In this document: piece after piece, positions 47,871 through 55,817 of the stretch
How the letters are laid out: the number at the start of each line of letters is the position of its first letter
Position numbering within the stretch: position 1 is the first letter of the stretch
From: Methylocystis sp. ATCC 49242
GTDB taxonomy: Bacteria > Pseudomonadota > Alphaproteobacteria > Rhizobiales > Beijerinckiaceae
Direction of reading: 5' to 3'
Length of the DNA stretch: 64,000 bases
NCBI RefSeq assembly: GCF_000188155.2
Contig: NZ_KE124774.1
Coordinates: forward strand, 780,736 to 844,735
Notes under the pieces: model-generated
What the model saw: only the letters and a program-made list of their open reading frames with translations
Told to the model about the DNA's origin: nothing
Databases searched by the model: none
Made by a program: the position numbers and the translations under genes

Positions 47871-47904
47871 AAAAGGAGACGCCGCGTCATTCGACAAGGC
47901 GTCT
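47871..47904 (-). terminator. Hairpin terminator after the amino-acid binding protein gene
   Basis: On the minus strand AGACGCC and GGCGTCT form a stem with a 14-base loop, followed by CCTTTT. It lies between two convergent genes, 43 bases from the minus-strand stop codon. Confidence 0.6.
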
Positions 47905-47946
47905 TCATTTGTAACGGAAACCAATAAAAGTTTGCGCCGCCCCCCG

Positions 47947-48984
47947 TCACCGGACTGGCGGCGCATACATCAGCCCGCCGTTGCTCCACAGGGCGTTGAT
48001 CCGCCGGTCCATCGCCATAGGGGTCGCCGGCCCCAGATTGCGATCGAACATGTCGCCGTAATTGCCGATGTGCTTGATGATCCGAAAGGCCCAGTTCTTC
48101 GCGAGACCGAGACCCGCCCCGAGATCTCCGTCCACCCCCACCAGCCGGCGAATGTCGGGATTTTCCGACTTCAGCGCGAGATCGGCGTTGAGGATCGAAA
48201 CCTGCAGCTCCTCCGCGTTGATCATGGCGTAGAGCGTCCAGCGCACGATGTTGAGCCATTGGTCGTCGCCTTGCCGCACGACAGGCCCGCGCGGCGCCTT
48301 CGACAGCATGTCCGGCAGGACGGCGTGGTCGGCCGGCGAGGCGAATTTCGCGCGCGCCGCATAGAGCATGGAGGCGTCGGCCGTCAGCGCGTCGCACTTC
48401 CCGGCCTCATAGCCGGCGGCCGCCTCCTCGAAGGTCTCGAAGGCGCGCGGCTCATAGGGAGCCTTGCGCACATTGAAGAAATCGGCGAGCGTCAGCTCAT
48501 AGGACGTGCCACGCTGCACGCAGACCGAGACGCCCGATAGGTCCCGCGCCGAGGCGAAGCTGCGCTGCCGCCGCACCAGAAAGGTCTGGCCGTCATATAA
48601 TGAGACCCCCGCATAGATGATGCGCTGGCCGGTGTCTCGCGACTGCGTCCAGGGCGCGCCGCTGGCAAGAAGATCAACCCAATTGCCCTGTAACGACGCA
48701 GCGCGCTCCTTCGCCGGGAGCGCCGAATACATCACTTTTGTCGGATCGTCGAAAATCGCCGAGGCAAGGGCGCGGCAAATATCGACGTCGAATCCGCGCC
48801 ATTCGTTTCCGTCGAGCGGCTCGGCGAAGCCGTCCGCTTCGGTCATGCCGCAGATGACAAAGCCGCGTTTGAGGATTTCACTGAGCGTCGGACCAATCTC
48901 GATTTGCGCCTCCGCATCCTGCGCGGCGGCCAGCGCGCACATAACCGCCAGAGCGACGGCGAGGAAAAAGCGTCGGGCGATCAT
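47947..48984 (-). CDS. Amino-acid ABC transporter substrate-binding protein (AapJ/BztA-like)
   Basis: Periplasmic solute-binding protein of 345 aa with signal peptide (cleavage near AEA). It resembles the general L-amino acid binding proteins AapJ/BztA: ILKRGFVICGMTEA, GFDVDICRALASAIF, GQTFLVRRQ, and the late GNYGDMFDRNLG near the C-terminus. The usual permease and ATPase genes (aapQMP) are not next to it, so it is an orphan binding protein. It is divergent from metC. Confidence 0.88.
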   Translation of the reverse strand: MIARRFFLAVALAVMCALAAAQDAEAQIEIGPTLSEILKRGFVICGMTEADGFAEPLDGNEWRGFDVDICRALASAIFDDPTKVMYSALPAKERAASLQGNWVDLLASGAPWTQSRDTGQRIIYAGVSLYDGQTFLVRRQRSFASARDLSGVSVCVQRGTSYELTLADFFNVRKAPYEPRAFETFEEAAAGYEAGKCDALTADASMLYAARAKFASPADHAVLPDMLSKAPRGPVVRQGDDQWLNIVRWTLYAMINAEELQVSILNADLALKSENPDIRRLVGVDGDLGAGLGLAKNWAFRIIKHIGNYGDMFDRNLGPATPMAMDRRINALWSNGGLMYAPPVR

Positions 48985-49071
48985 GGACGGGCTCGGATTC
49001 GGTTGGTCGGTATATTAGTTTGGCGCCGGCCCGGCGCAAGCTGGGGGCCCATGGGCGCGCCGGGGAATAGC

Positions 49072-50253
49072 ATGAGCACTGATAATCGGAAAAAGCGGCG
49101 GAAAATGCGCATGGACACATTGGTGACCCAGGCCGGCCGCGCGCCATTCGATCATTTCGGCTTCGTCAATCCGCCGATCTATCGCGGCTCCACGGTGCTT
49201 TTCCCCACGCTCGCCGATCTCGAAGCGCTGCGGCAGCCCTACACCTACGGCACCAAGGGCACGCCAACGACGCGCGCGCTGGAGGACGCCTGGAGCGAAA
49301 TCGCCGGCGCTGCGGACACAGTGCTGGTCCCCTCCGGCCTTGCGGCCATCGCCCTCGCCTTGCTCACTGCGACGCACGCCGGCGCCCACGTACTTGTCGT
49401 CGATTCGGCCTATCAGCCGACACGGAGTTTCTGTGACGGTTTTCTGAAGCGCTTCGGGGTAACGACGGAATATTACGATCCGCGGATCGGCGCCGAAATC
49501 GCCGCGCTGATAAGGCCCGAGACGACGGCGGTGCTGCTCGAATCGCCCGGCTCGCAGAGCATGGAGATACAGGACGTTCCCGCCATCGCCGCGGCGGCGC
49601 GGGAGAGAGGCGCTTGCGTCATCATCGACAATACCTGGGCGACGCCGCTTTACTTCCCGCCGCACGAACGCGGCTGCGATCTCGCAATCGAGGCCGGAAC
49701 CAAATATCTCTCCGGTCATTCAGACTTGCTGCTCGGCCTCATTTCCGCAAACGCCAAATGGGCGAAGCGTCTGCGCGCAACCTTCAACATGTTCGCAATG
49801 GGCGCCGGGCCTGACGACGCCTCGCTCGCTCTGCGCGGTTTGCGCACCATGGCGCTGCGCTTGCGCGAACAGGAGCGAGCGGCGCTCGAAATCGCCCGCT
49901 GGCTTTCGGCGCGTCCGGAGGTGTCCCGCGTGCTGCACCCCGCCCTGCCCGACCATCCGGGCCACGCCCTCTGGAAGCGCGATTTCTCGGGCGCCTCGGG
50001 CGTGTTTTCGGTCATTCTGAAACCTGTGTCGAAACAGGCCGTCGCCGCCTTTGTCGACGGACTCGAGCTCTTCGGAATCGGCTTTTCCTGGGGCGGCTAC
50101 GAGAGCCTCGTGATCCCCTTCGACTGCTCGTCCTATCGCACGGCGACCCGCTGGGTTGCGGAAGGCCCCGCCCTGCGTTTTTCGATCGGGCTGGAGGATG
50201 TCGCGGATCTCGAGGAGGATCTGGAAGCGGGCTTTGCGCGCCTAAACGCCTAA
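49072..50253 (+). CDS. metC: Cystathionine beta-lyase (MetC-type PLP enzyme)
   Basis: PLP enzyme of the trans-sulfuration family, 393 aa, cleaving cystathionine to homocysteine. It has VNPPIYRGSTVLF, the TYGTKGTPTTRALE phosphate/substrate loop, VIIDNTWATPLYF with the PLP-binding aspartate, and the Schiff-base lysine in EAGTKYLSGHSD. The GWGGYESL-type sequence near the C-terminus (FSWGGYESLVIPF) is typical of MetC rather than MetB. The start at 49072 has GGGGAA upstream. Confidence 0.92.
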   Translation: MSTDNRKKRRKMRMDTLVTQAGRAPFDHFGFVNPPIYRGSTVLFPTLADLEALRQPYTYGTKGTPTTRALEDAWSEIAGAADTVLVPSGLAAIALALLTATHAGAHVLVVDSAYQPTRSFCDGFLKRFGVTTEYYDPRIGAEIAALIRPETTAVLLESPGSQSMEIQDVPAIAAAARERGACVIIDNTWATPLYFPPHERGCDLAIEAGTKYLSGHSDLLLGLISANAKWAKRLRATFNMFAMGAGPDDASLALRGLRTMALRLREQERAALEIARWLSARPEVSRVLHPALPDHPGHALWKRDFSGASGVFSVILKPVSKQAVAAFVDGLELFGIGFSWGGYESLVIPFDCSSYRTATRWVAEGPALRFSIGLEDVADLEEDLEAGFARLNA

Positions 50254-50720
50254 GCCTTCAGCGCCGCGCCGAAAGCCAGGATGATCTCGCGCAATTGCAG
50301 CTCGTCCACCTGTTCGGCGGCGATCCTGTAGGGAAACCAGTGCGTGACGCGCTGGCCCTTTTCCGGCCATTTCTTGCGCTGACGCTCGACACGCAGGGAA
50401 AACACCTCCACGCGACAGGTGACGGAAGCGCCGCCTTTCATGCGCTTGTCATACTCGTAGTCGCCGAGCTTGGTCTTCTCGATCTTGCCGTGCAGACCCG
50501 CTTCCTGCGTGGCCTCGATGGCGGCGGCGATATGGGGCTTGCGGCCCTTCATCGGCCAGCCCTTGGGGATCACCCAGCGCTTCGTGTCGCGCGAGGTTGC
50601 GAGAAGGATCTCGACGCCCTCCTCCTCGCTAATGCGCCATGGCAGGGCCGCATATTGAACCCGGGTCGCGGCGCCGTCAGCTTTCTTCCTGGCCTTCGGC
50701 GCCTTTTTGGCAGCCTTCAT
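50250..50720 (-). CDS. Nudix hydrolase (diphosphoinositol polyphosphatase-like)
   Basis: A 156-aa Nudix-fold protein starting at the ATG at 50720 with a Lys-rich N-terminus. The fold is recognisable from ALPWRISEEEGVEILLATSRDTKRWVIPKGWPMKG. The Nudix box is degenerate: in GWPMKGRKPHIAAAIEATQEAGL the positions equivalent to the conserved R and one E are I and Q, though E16 and E20 of the box remain. It may bind or hydrolyse a diphosphorylated substrate. It is overlapped four bases by pit upstream. Confidence 0.82.
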   Translation of the reverse strand: MKAAKKAPKARKKADGAATRVQYAALPWRISEEEGVEILLATSRDTKRWVIPKGWPMKGRKPHIAAAIEATQEAGLHGKIEKTKLGDYEYDKRMKGGASVTCRVEVFSLRVERQRKKWPEKGQRVTHWFPYRIAAEQVDELQLREIILAFGAALKA

Positions 50721-51715
50721 CCGGCTAGCCTCGCCAACGTGTAAAACATTGCCGCGATGAAGGCCGCCATCGGCATGGTGATGATCCATGCGACGACAAT
50801 ATCCTTGGCGATGTTCCAGCGAACGGCCGACGCCCGTCTTGCGGCCCCGACGCCGACTATGGCGCCGGTGATCGTATGCGTCGTCGAAACCGGAATGCCG
50901 AAACCCGTAGCCAGAAACAGGGTGATCGCCCCGCCCGTCTCGGCGCAGAAGCCCTGCATGGGCGTGAGTCGCGTGATCTTCGAGCCCATGGTGTGGACGA
51001 TCCGCCAGCCGCCGAAGAGGGTGCCAAGGCCCATCGCGGCCTGACAGGTCAGCACCACCCAGAAGGGCACATGAAACTCGCCGCCATAGACGCCATGCGA
51101 GTAAAGCAGCACCGCAATGATGCCCATCGTCTTCTGCGCATCATTGCCGCCATGGCCGAGGGAGTAAAGCGAAGCAGAAACAAATTGCAATGTGCGGAAA
51201 AGCCTGTCGACCGCGGCAGGACTCCTGCGCACGAAAATCCACGACACCGCCAGCACCAGCATGAGCGCCAGCACGAAACCCAGCGCCGGGGAGAGCACAA
51301 TTGCGGAGCCGGTCTTCAACAGGCCGCTCCAGACGATGGCTCCGGTTCCGATCTTGGCCACGCCGGCGCCGACGAGGCCGCCGACGAGCGCATGCGAACT
51401 CGACGACGGAATGCCCAGCGCCCAGGTGACGAGATTCCAGACGATGGCGCCCATCAGCGCGCCGAAGATCACTTTGTCGTCAATGATTTCCGGCGAGATG
51501 ATGCCGGTGCCGATGGTCTGCGCAACATGCAGGCCAAAGAAAAGGAAGGCGATGAAATTGAACGCCGCCGCCCAGAAGACCGCATATTGCGGGCGCAGCA
51601 CGCGCGTCGATACGATCGTGGCGATGGAGTTGGCGGCGTCGTGCAGACCATTGAGGAAGTCGAAAGCCAGCGCCACGGCGATGAGGCCATAAAGAAGGAA
51701 CGCGGAATCGGCCAC
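50717..51715 (-). CDS. pit: Low-affinity inorganic phosphate transporter (Pit)
   Basis: Membrane protein of 332 aa that takes up metal-phosphate with protons. It has the internally duplicated signature: DFLNGLHDAANSIATIVSTRVL near the N-terminus and TGFGIPVSTTHTITGAIVGVGA in the C-terminal half. The start is a GTG at 51715. It lies 10 bases after a DUF47 gene, an arrangement conserved as orfA-pit in rhizobia. Confidence 0.95.
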   Translation of the reverse strand: MADSAFLLYGLIAVALAFDFLNGLHDAANSIATIVSTRVLRPQYAVFWAAAFNFIAFLFFGLHVAQTIGTGIISPEIIDDKVIFGALMGAIVWNLVTWALGIPSSSSHALVGGLVGAGVAKIGTGAIVWSGLLKTGSAIVLSPALGFVLALMLVLAVSWIFVRRSPAAVDRLFRTLQFVSASLYSLGHGGNDAQKTMGIIAVLLYSHGVYGGEFHVPFWVVLTCQAAMGLGTLFGGWRIVHTMGSKITRLTPMQGFCAETGGAITLFLATGFGIPVSTTHTITGAIVGVGAARRASAVRWNIAKDIVVAWIITMPMAAFIAAMFYTLARLAG

Positions 51716-51725
51716 GCGTATCCCC

Positions 51726-52370
51726 TCAGTTGTGCTCGATGACGATGCCCGTCACCCGATTCGCCACATCCTCGAAACCATCGACGACCTTCTCCAGATG
51801 GCCGTAGATCTCGGCTCCGACCACGAAAGCCATCGGATCACTGTGGCGATGCGCGCGGAACAGCTCCTTCAGCCCCTGGTCGTGGATCCCGTCGGCCTCT
51901 TCCTCGATGCGGGAGATTTCCTCGCTGAAGCTGTTCAGTTTGCCGGCGTTCTGATGCATCGCGCGCAGCAGCGGAATCGCCGCGCGGGTCAGATCCGCGG
52001 CCTGCACGATGATGTCCCCCATCCGACGCATTTGCGGATCGAACTCCCGCGTCTCATAGAGAAGCGTCGCCTTGGCTGTCTGATGCATCTGATCGATCGT
52101 ATCGTCCATCGCGGTGATCAGATCACGGATGTCGCTGCGGTCGAATGGCGTGATGAAGGTGCGCCGCACGGCGAGCAGCGTGTCGCGCGTGATCGCGTCA
52201 GCCTCGTGTTCCTGACGGCGAATTTCCTGGCTGCATGGAAAGACGTTGTCACCGCCCTCCAGAAGCGTCCGCAACCCCTTCGATCCCGCGACAAGCGTCT
52301 CCGCGTGCTTCTCGAAGAGGTCGAAGAAACGCTCCTCTCTGGGCATGAGCGCCTGAAACCAAGACAGCAT
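51726..52370 (-). CDS. DUF47/PhoU-like Pit accessory protein
   Basis: A 214-aa all-helical protein of the DUF47 family (TIGR00153), with LMPREERFFDLFEKHAETL, the acidic metal-binding IRRQEHEADAITRDTL and SRIEEEADGIHDQ repeats. It partners with Pit transporters (orfA of Sinorhizobium meliloti) and probably modulates phosphate uptake. It begins the operon DUF47-pit-nudix, with a PHO-box-like sequence about 25-40 bases upstream. Confidence 0.93.
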   Translation of the reverse strand: MLSWFQALMPREERFFDLFEKHAETLVAGSKGLRTLLEGGDNVFPCSQEIRRQEHEADAITRDTLLAVRRTFITPFDRSDIRDLITAMDDTIDQMHQTAKATLLYETREFDPQMRRMGDIIVQAADLTRAAIPLLRAMHQNAGKLNSFSEEISRIEEEADGIHDQGLKELFRAHRHSDPMAFVVGAEIYGHLEKVVDGFEDVANRVTGIVIEHN

Positions 52371-52389
52371 CGTCGCCTCCGCCGGTTCG

Positions 52390-52422
52390 CCGCTGTCACA
52401 AATCTGTCACAAACGACAGCGG
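52390..52422. promoter_or_regulatory. PHO-box-like direct repeat upstream of the Pit operon
   Basis: Two copies of CTGTCAC at 52393-52399 and 52404-52410, spaced with an 11-base period (CTGTCAC-AAAT-CTGTCAC), match the known alphaproteobacterial PhoB box. GACAGCGG at 52415-52422 also mirrors CCGCTGTC at 52390. The repeats read on the strand opposite to the operon. In S. meliloti PhoB is known to repress orfA-pit when phosphate is low; repression here is inference. Confidence 0.7.
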
Positions 52423-52475
52423 CACTTAGCCGGCCTGGCGGCCCGCTGTAAAGCGCTAAAGCGACCGCGATGCGA

Positions 52476-53273
52476 CTAACGCGTTGTGGTTCCGGTCCGA
52501 TCGGCCTTGCTTAGCTCGACCGCCTGTTCTTGCGGCGTCAAAATCTCGGATAGCGACGGGTTCCTCGCCGGAGCGCGATTCAGGACCATCCGGAGACGCT
52601 GGCGAACCTGCGACGGCACGAAAGATGCGCGGTTGAGCGGCACCAGTGTCGTTCCACTGTAAACGAAGGCGCCGTTGGCCTCGACGACGATGTCGCCGGA
52701 GTGCAGCGTGGGGTCCGTGAGCGCGGTGCGCTCGAAAAATGCCGCCGAGGATTTCGGGTCATTGCAGGAGCAGTTGACAGACGCCTTGTCGCGGAAGGCG
52801 AAGGCTGTCTTGAGCGCCGTATAGCGTTCGCCCTTGTAATTGCGCGCCGTCTCTATGCTCCCGCCGTCGTAGATCTCCATCGGCGCGGAAGGACAGGCGA
52901 ATTCGCAGGATTGCTGCCGCGTGGCGCGGGTCGATTTTATCAAGGGGAAATAATAGCCGTCGCAGATGCGCACACAGTAGCCGCCCGTCGACGGCTCGCC
53001 CTGTCCCGGCCCCCCTTCTCCAGGCTTGGCGAAACGCAACTCGCCGACGGCGCCTTTATGGGCGCTCGCGCGGCGGCTCGACGCCGAATCGCGGGGCGCG
53101 CGCGGCGGCGGAGCCGAAGGCCTGGCCGGCGTCGGGTCCGGACCGAAGAGAAATTCGAGCAGGCCCTCGGCCTGCCCTTCCGCGGGAGCCAACAGAAATG
53201 CCGCTGCAAGGCCCGCGGCGATCGCTGCAAATATTGGACGGATGCGCCGCATTGCTTCTGTTTCCGTTTTCAT
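52476..53273 (-). CDS. DUF2865 secreted protein
   Basis: A 265-aa protein with signal peptide (cleavage near AEGQA) and a disordered Pro/Ala/Arg-rich stretch (about 48-70), followed by the DUF2865 domain: GGYCVRICDGYYFPL, QQSCEFACPSAPMEIY, the RYTALKTAFAFRDKASVNCSC region. Several cysteines suggest disulfides in the periplasm. This family is largely restricted to Hyphomicrobiales; its role is unknown. Confidence 0.85.
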   Translation of the reverse strand: MKTETEAMRRIRPIFAAIAAGLAAAFLLAPAEGQAEGLLEFLFGPDPTPARPSAPPPRAPRDSASSRRASAHKGAVGELRFAKPGEGGPGQGEPSTGGYCVRICDGYYFPLIKSTRATRQQSCEFACPSAPMEIYDGGSIETARNYKGERYTALKTAFAFRDKASVNCSCNDPKSSAAFFERTALTDPTLHSGDIVVEANGAFVYSGTTLVPLNRASFVPSQVRQRLRMVLNRAPARNPSLSEILTPQEQAVELSKADRTGTTTR

Positions 53274-53287
53274 TTCCCGCGTCGCGC

Positions 53288-53364
53288 TGGTGACCCCGGC
53301 AGGATTCGAACCTGCGACCCACTGCTTCGAAGGCAGTTGCTCTATCCAGCTGAGCTACGGAGCC
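53288..53364 (-). tRNA. tRNA-Arg (anticodon TCG)
   Basis: Cloverleaf on the minus strand: acceptor GGCTCCG / CGGGGTC, D-arm GCTC...GAGC, anticodon stem ACTGC / GCAGT with loop CTTCGAA, T-arm GCAGG-TTCGAAT-CCTGC, and encoded CCA. Reads CGA and, with wobble, other CGN codons. Confidence 0.97.
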
Positions 53365-53561
53365 CGAGCTACGCGAACGCAAGCTGCTACCAAAATATGT
53401 CGTTTCTGGCGACGCTCATAAGAATCGTCTCAATGGCGGACAAGCCTATATCAGACTTCGCCGTAAACTGTGCACTGGCTCACACGCGCCACTGGAATAG
53501 CGGCGAATTCGGGGAATGTCTCGGCGGGCTGCATCCGATGATTTTCGCCGCAAAACGCGGC

Positions 53562-53638
53562 TGGCGACCCCGGCAGGATTCGAACCTGCGACCTACTGCT
53601 TAGAAGGCAGTTGCTCTATCCAGCTGAGCTACGGGGCC
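53562..53638 (-). tRNA. tRNA-Arg (anticodon TCT)
   Basis: Cloverleaf on the minus strand with anticodon loop CTTCTAA, T-arm identical to the neighbouring tRNA-Arg, discriminator G and encoded CCA. It differs from the TCG tRNA 200 bases away at only four positions, including the anticodon. Reads AGA/AGG codons. Confidence 0.97.
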
Positions 53639-53659
53639 GTGAGGACGGCAAATCTCCTG

Positions 53660-53971
53660 TCAATGTGTCCAGAGACCGATGCGGCTGGTCTTGAAATTAT
53701 CCGAATAGGAAGCTGTGCGCCGCGCCGCAAGGTTCTCCTTGGGCTCCTCGACGCGATAAGGAATGCCGTTGCGCTCTGCGTAGGCGATCGCCTCTTCCTT
53801 GGTGTCGAATCGCAGGCGCACCTGCTGCTTCATGTCGCCGGAGCTGGTCCAGCCCATCAGCGGGTCGATCGTGCGCGGCGATTCCGGATCGAAATCGAGC
53901 CGCCACGGTTTGACGGCTCCCGGACCTGATTGGGTGGCGCTCGGCGCCGGACGATAGATTCGGGCGGTCAT
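53660..53971 (-). CDS. NDUFS4-like complex I accessory subunit
   Basis: A 103-aa protein of the ETC complex I conserved-region family (NDUFS4/NDUFA-type): ARIYRPAPSATQSGPG, WRLDFDPESPRTIDPLMGWTSSGDMKQQVRLRF and the C-terminal FDTKEEAIAYAERNGIPY with a tail SDNFKTSRIGLWTH. Supernumerary subunits of this kind in NADH dehydrogenase occur only in alphaproteobacteria and mitochondria. It lies 21 bases from the tRNA-Arg(TCT). Confidence 0.93.
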   Translation of the reverse strand: MTARIYRPAPSATQSGPGAVKPWRLDFDPESPRTIDPLMGWTSSGDMKQQVRLRFDTKEEAIAYAERNGIPYRVEEPKENLAARRTASYSDNFKTSRIGLWTH

Positions 53972-54330
53972 TTCAACCTCACGATTTAGAAGGCGGGGAA
54001 AACCACCGCTGCGCCGGCTCGGCTTCCGCCCATCGGACGCCGACGCCAGCCGCTCGACGTTCTTCGTAATGGGCCGACAATTTTTTGCAACCTCATCTTC
54101 GCGGCCGGGGGAGAACTTTCCGGGTCGCGGGCTTTCCGGCTTTCAAATTCCTGTGCCCGCCTTGGCGCCCGCCAGCAGTCGCCTGCACCCAGGCAAGCAT
54201 CGATGGCCGGGAAATCCGTGGACCACAGACAGGCGATCACGCTGGGGATAGCCGCGAAAAAACAGTCAATAACGGACTTTGCCGCAATCTGTCGATTTTG
54301 CAAAGACAGCGGGGTTCGCGTCGGGCGGTC
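53972..54330. other. 359-base intergenic region before tRNA-Pro
   Basis: No credible gene; the open frames here have no binding site or protein-like pattern. It separates the last chromosomal protein gene from tRNA-Pro(TGG). The promoter of the NDUFS4-like gene must lie within it. Confidence 0.4.
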
Positions 54331-54407
54331 TGGTCGGGGCAGCAGGATTCGAACCTGCGACCTGAAGTACCCAAAACTTCCGCGCTACCAGGCTGCGCTA
54401 TACCCCG
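54331..54407 (-). tRNA. tRNA-Pro (anticodon TGG)
   Basis: Cloverleaf on the minus strand: acceptor CGGGGTA / TGCCCCG, D-arm GCGC...GCGC, anticodon stem GAAGT / ACTTC with loop TTTGGGT, T-arm GCAGG-TTCGAAT-CCTGC, encoded CCA. Its 5' end faces the integrase gene 36 bases away, marking the left limit of the integrated element. Confidence 0.97.
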
Positions 54408-54443
54408 ACGTTGATTTTACTCAGTTTCTTCCCACGGCTTACC

Positions 54444-55511
54444 TTACAACTCCTGCTCCTGTGAGAGCAATGTGCTGGGACTGTGTTTGTTGATCGACAC
54501 TAGGAGTGTCTCAATCGATCCGTTTGCATATCCTCCGTGCGTTGTGTCGTCCAGATGCCCGAGGACGTCTTTTCGGTCTTCGCGCGACATTCCTGACTGC
54601 CTCGTCCAAGACGCAAATGTATGACGCAGATCATGAATGCGCGCTTTTGGAACCCCTGCTCTCAGCCTCAACCTTCGCCATCCAGCGCCGATCGATTTGT
54701 ATCGATCTCCAGTCCTGTGGTTAACGAAGACATAAGGACAAGCTGTGAGTCGGGAAAGGTGTGTGAGTGTGTGTAGAGCTGTGTTTGACAGTGGGATGAT
54801 GCGACCTCTCTTGGCCTTCTCTCGCTCCCATCCAAGGGTGATAATCTTCCTGTCAAGGTCAACCTCTGACCATGGAAGGCCGAGAGCTTCCTCGTGCCTC
54901 ATCCCGGTCTCGAGGATCAGGGTGATGAATGGATGCCAGAAGCGGTCGCCCTTGGCAGCGTCGAGCAGCTTTCGGACTTCCGGCAGCTTGAGCCACCGTG
55001 GTTTCTTGACAGGCTGCGCCAGTCCTTTCTTCCGGTAGTGGTGGCAGGGGTTCTCTTTTGGGGCCCCTTCCATCTCCCGATCGATGGCGAACTCGATGAC
55101 CGAGGAGAGAGCGGTCAACTCTCTCCTGATCTGGATGTCGGTGGTTGCCTCCCGGCGCAGACGAACGAAGTCACGCACCCAATCCACGGTCAGGTCGCAG
55201 AGCGCCGGCCGGATGGGCGTCGCCTTGAGGATCTTCGTAAGCTTCAGCGCGTAGTGCCGCCGCGTGGAGGCCTTCAACCATTTGGTTGAGGCATCGAGGA
55301 ACTCGAACGACGCCTGCTCGAGCGAAACGCTCAGCCTACGGGCGCCCTGTTCCTTGAGCTCCTGCTCTTTCTGAAGGGCTACTTCAAGAGCCCTCTTCTG
55401 AGTAGCTCGGCCTCTGGGGATATTGGTTGATACTCTTTTGATCTTACCGTCGTGATTTGTGATTTCAGCATACCAGTAGGGGCTGTCTGGACGTTCGTAG
55501 AGCTTCGGCAT
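54444..55511 (-). CDS. int: Tyrosine recombinase (phage-type integrase)
   Basis: Site-specific recombinase of 355 aa (start ATG 55511; an earlier TTG/other start overlaps the upstream gene further). Arm-type N-terminal domain (PYWYAEITNHDGKIKRVSTN), SAM-like core-binding domain (about 70-170), and catalytic domain with R in ETGMRHEEALGLPWSE, H-x-x-R in IHDLRHTFASW, GH in LGHLDDTTHGGYAN and the nucleophile Y in that same segment. All catalytic residues are present, so it looks active. It stops 36 bases from tRNA-Pro and reads toward it. Confidence 0.95.
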   Translation of the reverse strand: MPKLYERPDSPYWYAEITNHDGKIKRVSTNIPRGRATQKRALEVALQKEQELKEQGARRLSVSLEQASFEFLDASTKWLKASTRRHYALKLTKILKATPIRPALCDLTVDWVRDFVRLRREATTDIQIRRELTALSSVIEFAIDREMEGAPKENPCHHYRKKGLAQPVKKPRWLKLPEVRKLLDAAKGDRFWHPFITLILETGMRHEEALGLPWSEVDLDRKIITLGWEREKAKRGRIIPLSNTALHTLTHLSRLTACPYVFVNHRTGDRYKSIGAGWRRLRLRAGVPKARIHDLRHTFASWTRQSGMSREDRKDVLGHLDDTTHGGYANGSIETLLVSINKHSPSTLLSQEQEL

Positions 55512-55693
55512 GATACCTCTGAGGTTCGATTGGCAATCCACTCATTAAGAATATGTGGATCAACCAGCCAAGTCCTGTTGAGGTTGACAGCCTCAGGCAA
55601 GAGCCCGTGCCGTGCCCAGTAATATACTACCCTCTTACTAACTCCCAGTTGGTTATATACCTTTGAGAGTCTAACTAGATTACGAACGTCCAT
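55379..55693 (-). CDS. Excisionase-like HTH protein overlapping int
   Basis: A 104-aa protein starting at the ATG at 55693. The N-terminal part fits a small HTH excisionase/AlpA-like domain: LVRLSKVYNQLGVSKRVVYYWARHGLLPEAVNL, followed by WLVDPHILNEWIANR. Such proteins control integration direction or int transcription. Its last 133 bases overlap the integrase start in another frame, which is a large overlap; the 3' part of the protein looks less conserved, so either the C-terminus is not needed or the integrase starts later. Confidence 0.65.
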   Translation of the reverse strand: MDVRNLVRLSKVYNQLGVSKRVVYYWARHGLLPEAVNLNRTWLVDPHILNEWIANRTSEVSCRSSTNVQTAPTGMLKSQITTVRSKEYQPISPEAELLRRGLLK

Positions 55694-55702
55694 GATTCTC
55701 AA

Positions 55703-55817
55703 TCTGTAGTGTTAGAGTGGAGGTGGTTTGGAACCCACCTCTCACTTAACACCTCACCTCAAGAAGTTAAACCTCCTTAAAGGTTTATTGACATTAGGAC
55801 TTTGTAATATCTAATAT
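55703..55817. promoter_or_regulatory. AT-rich control region before the excisionase-like gene
   Basis: It contains a hairpin at 55720-55741 (GAGGTGG / CCACCTC), a perfect Shine-Dalgarno-like AAGGAGGT on the minus strand at about 55771-55778 with no long frame after it, and on the plus strand TTGACA (55788-55793) 18 bases before TAATAT (55812-55817). Nothing in the plus direction encodes a recognisable protein, so the promoter call is weak. Confidence 0.35.

Noticed and set aside
53986-54303. 105-codon minus-strand frame before tRNA-Pro
   Set aside because: No ribosome binding site and no protein-like pattern.
55788-55817. Plus-strand TTGACA-18-TAATAT as a certain promoter
   Set aside because: It points against all genes of the element and could arise by chance in AT-rich DNA; kept only as a weak regulatory note.
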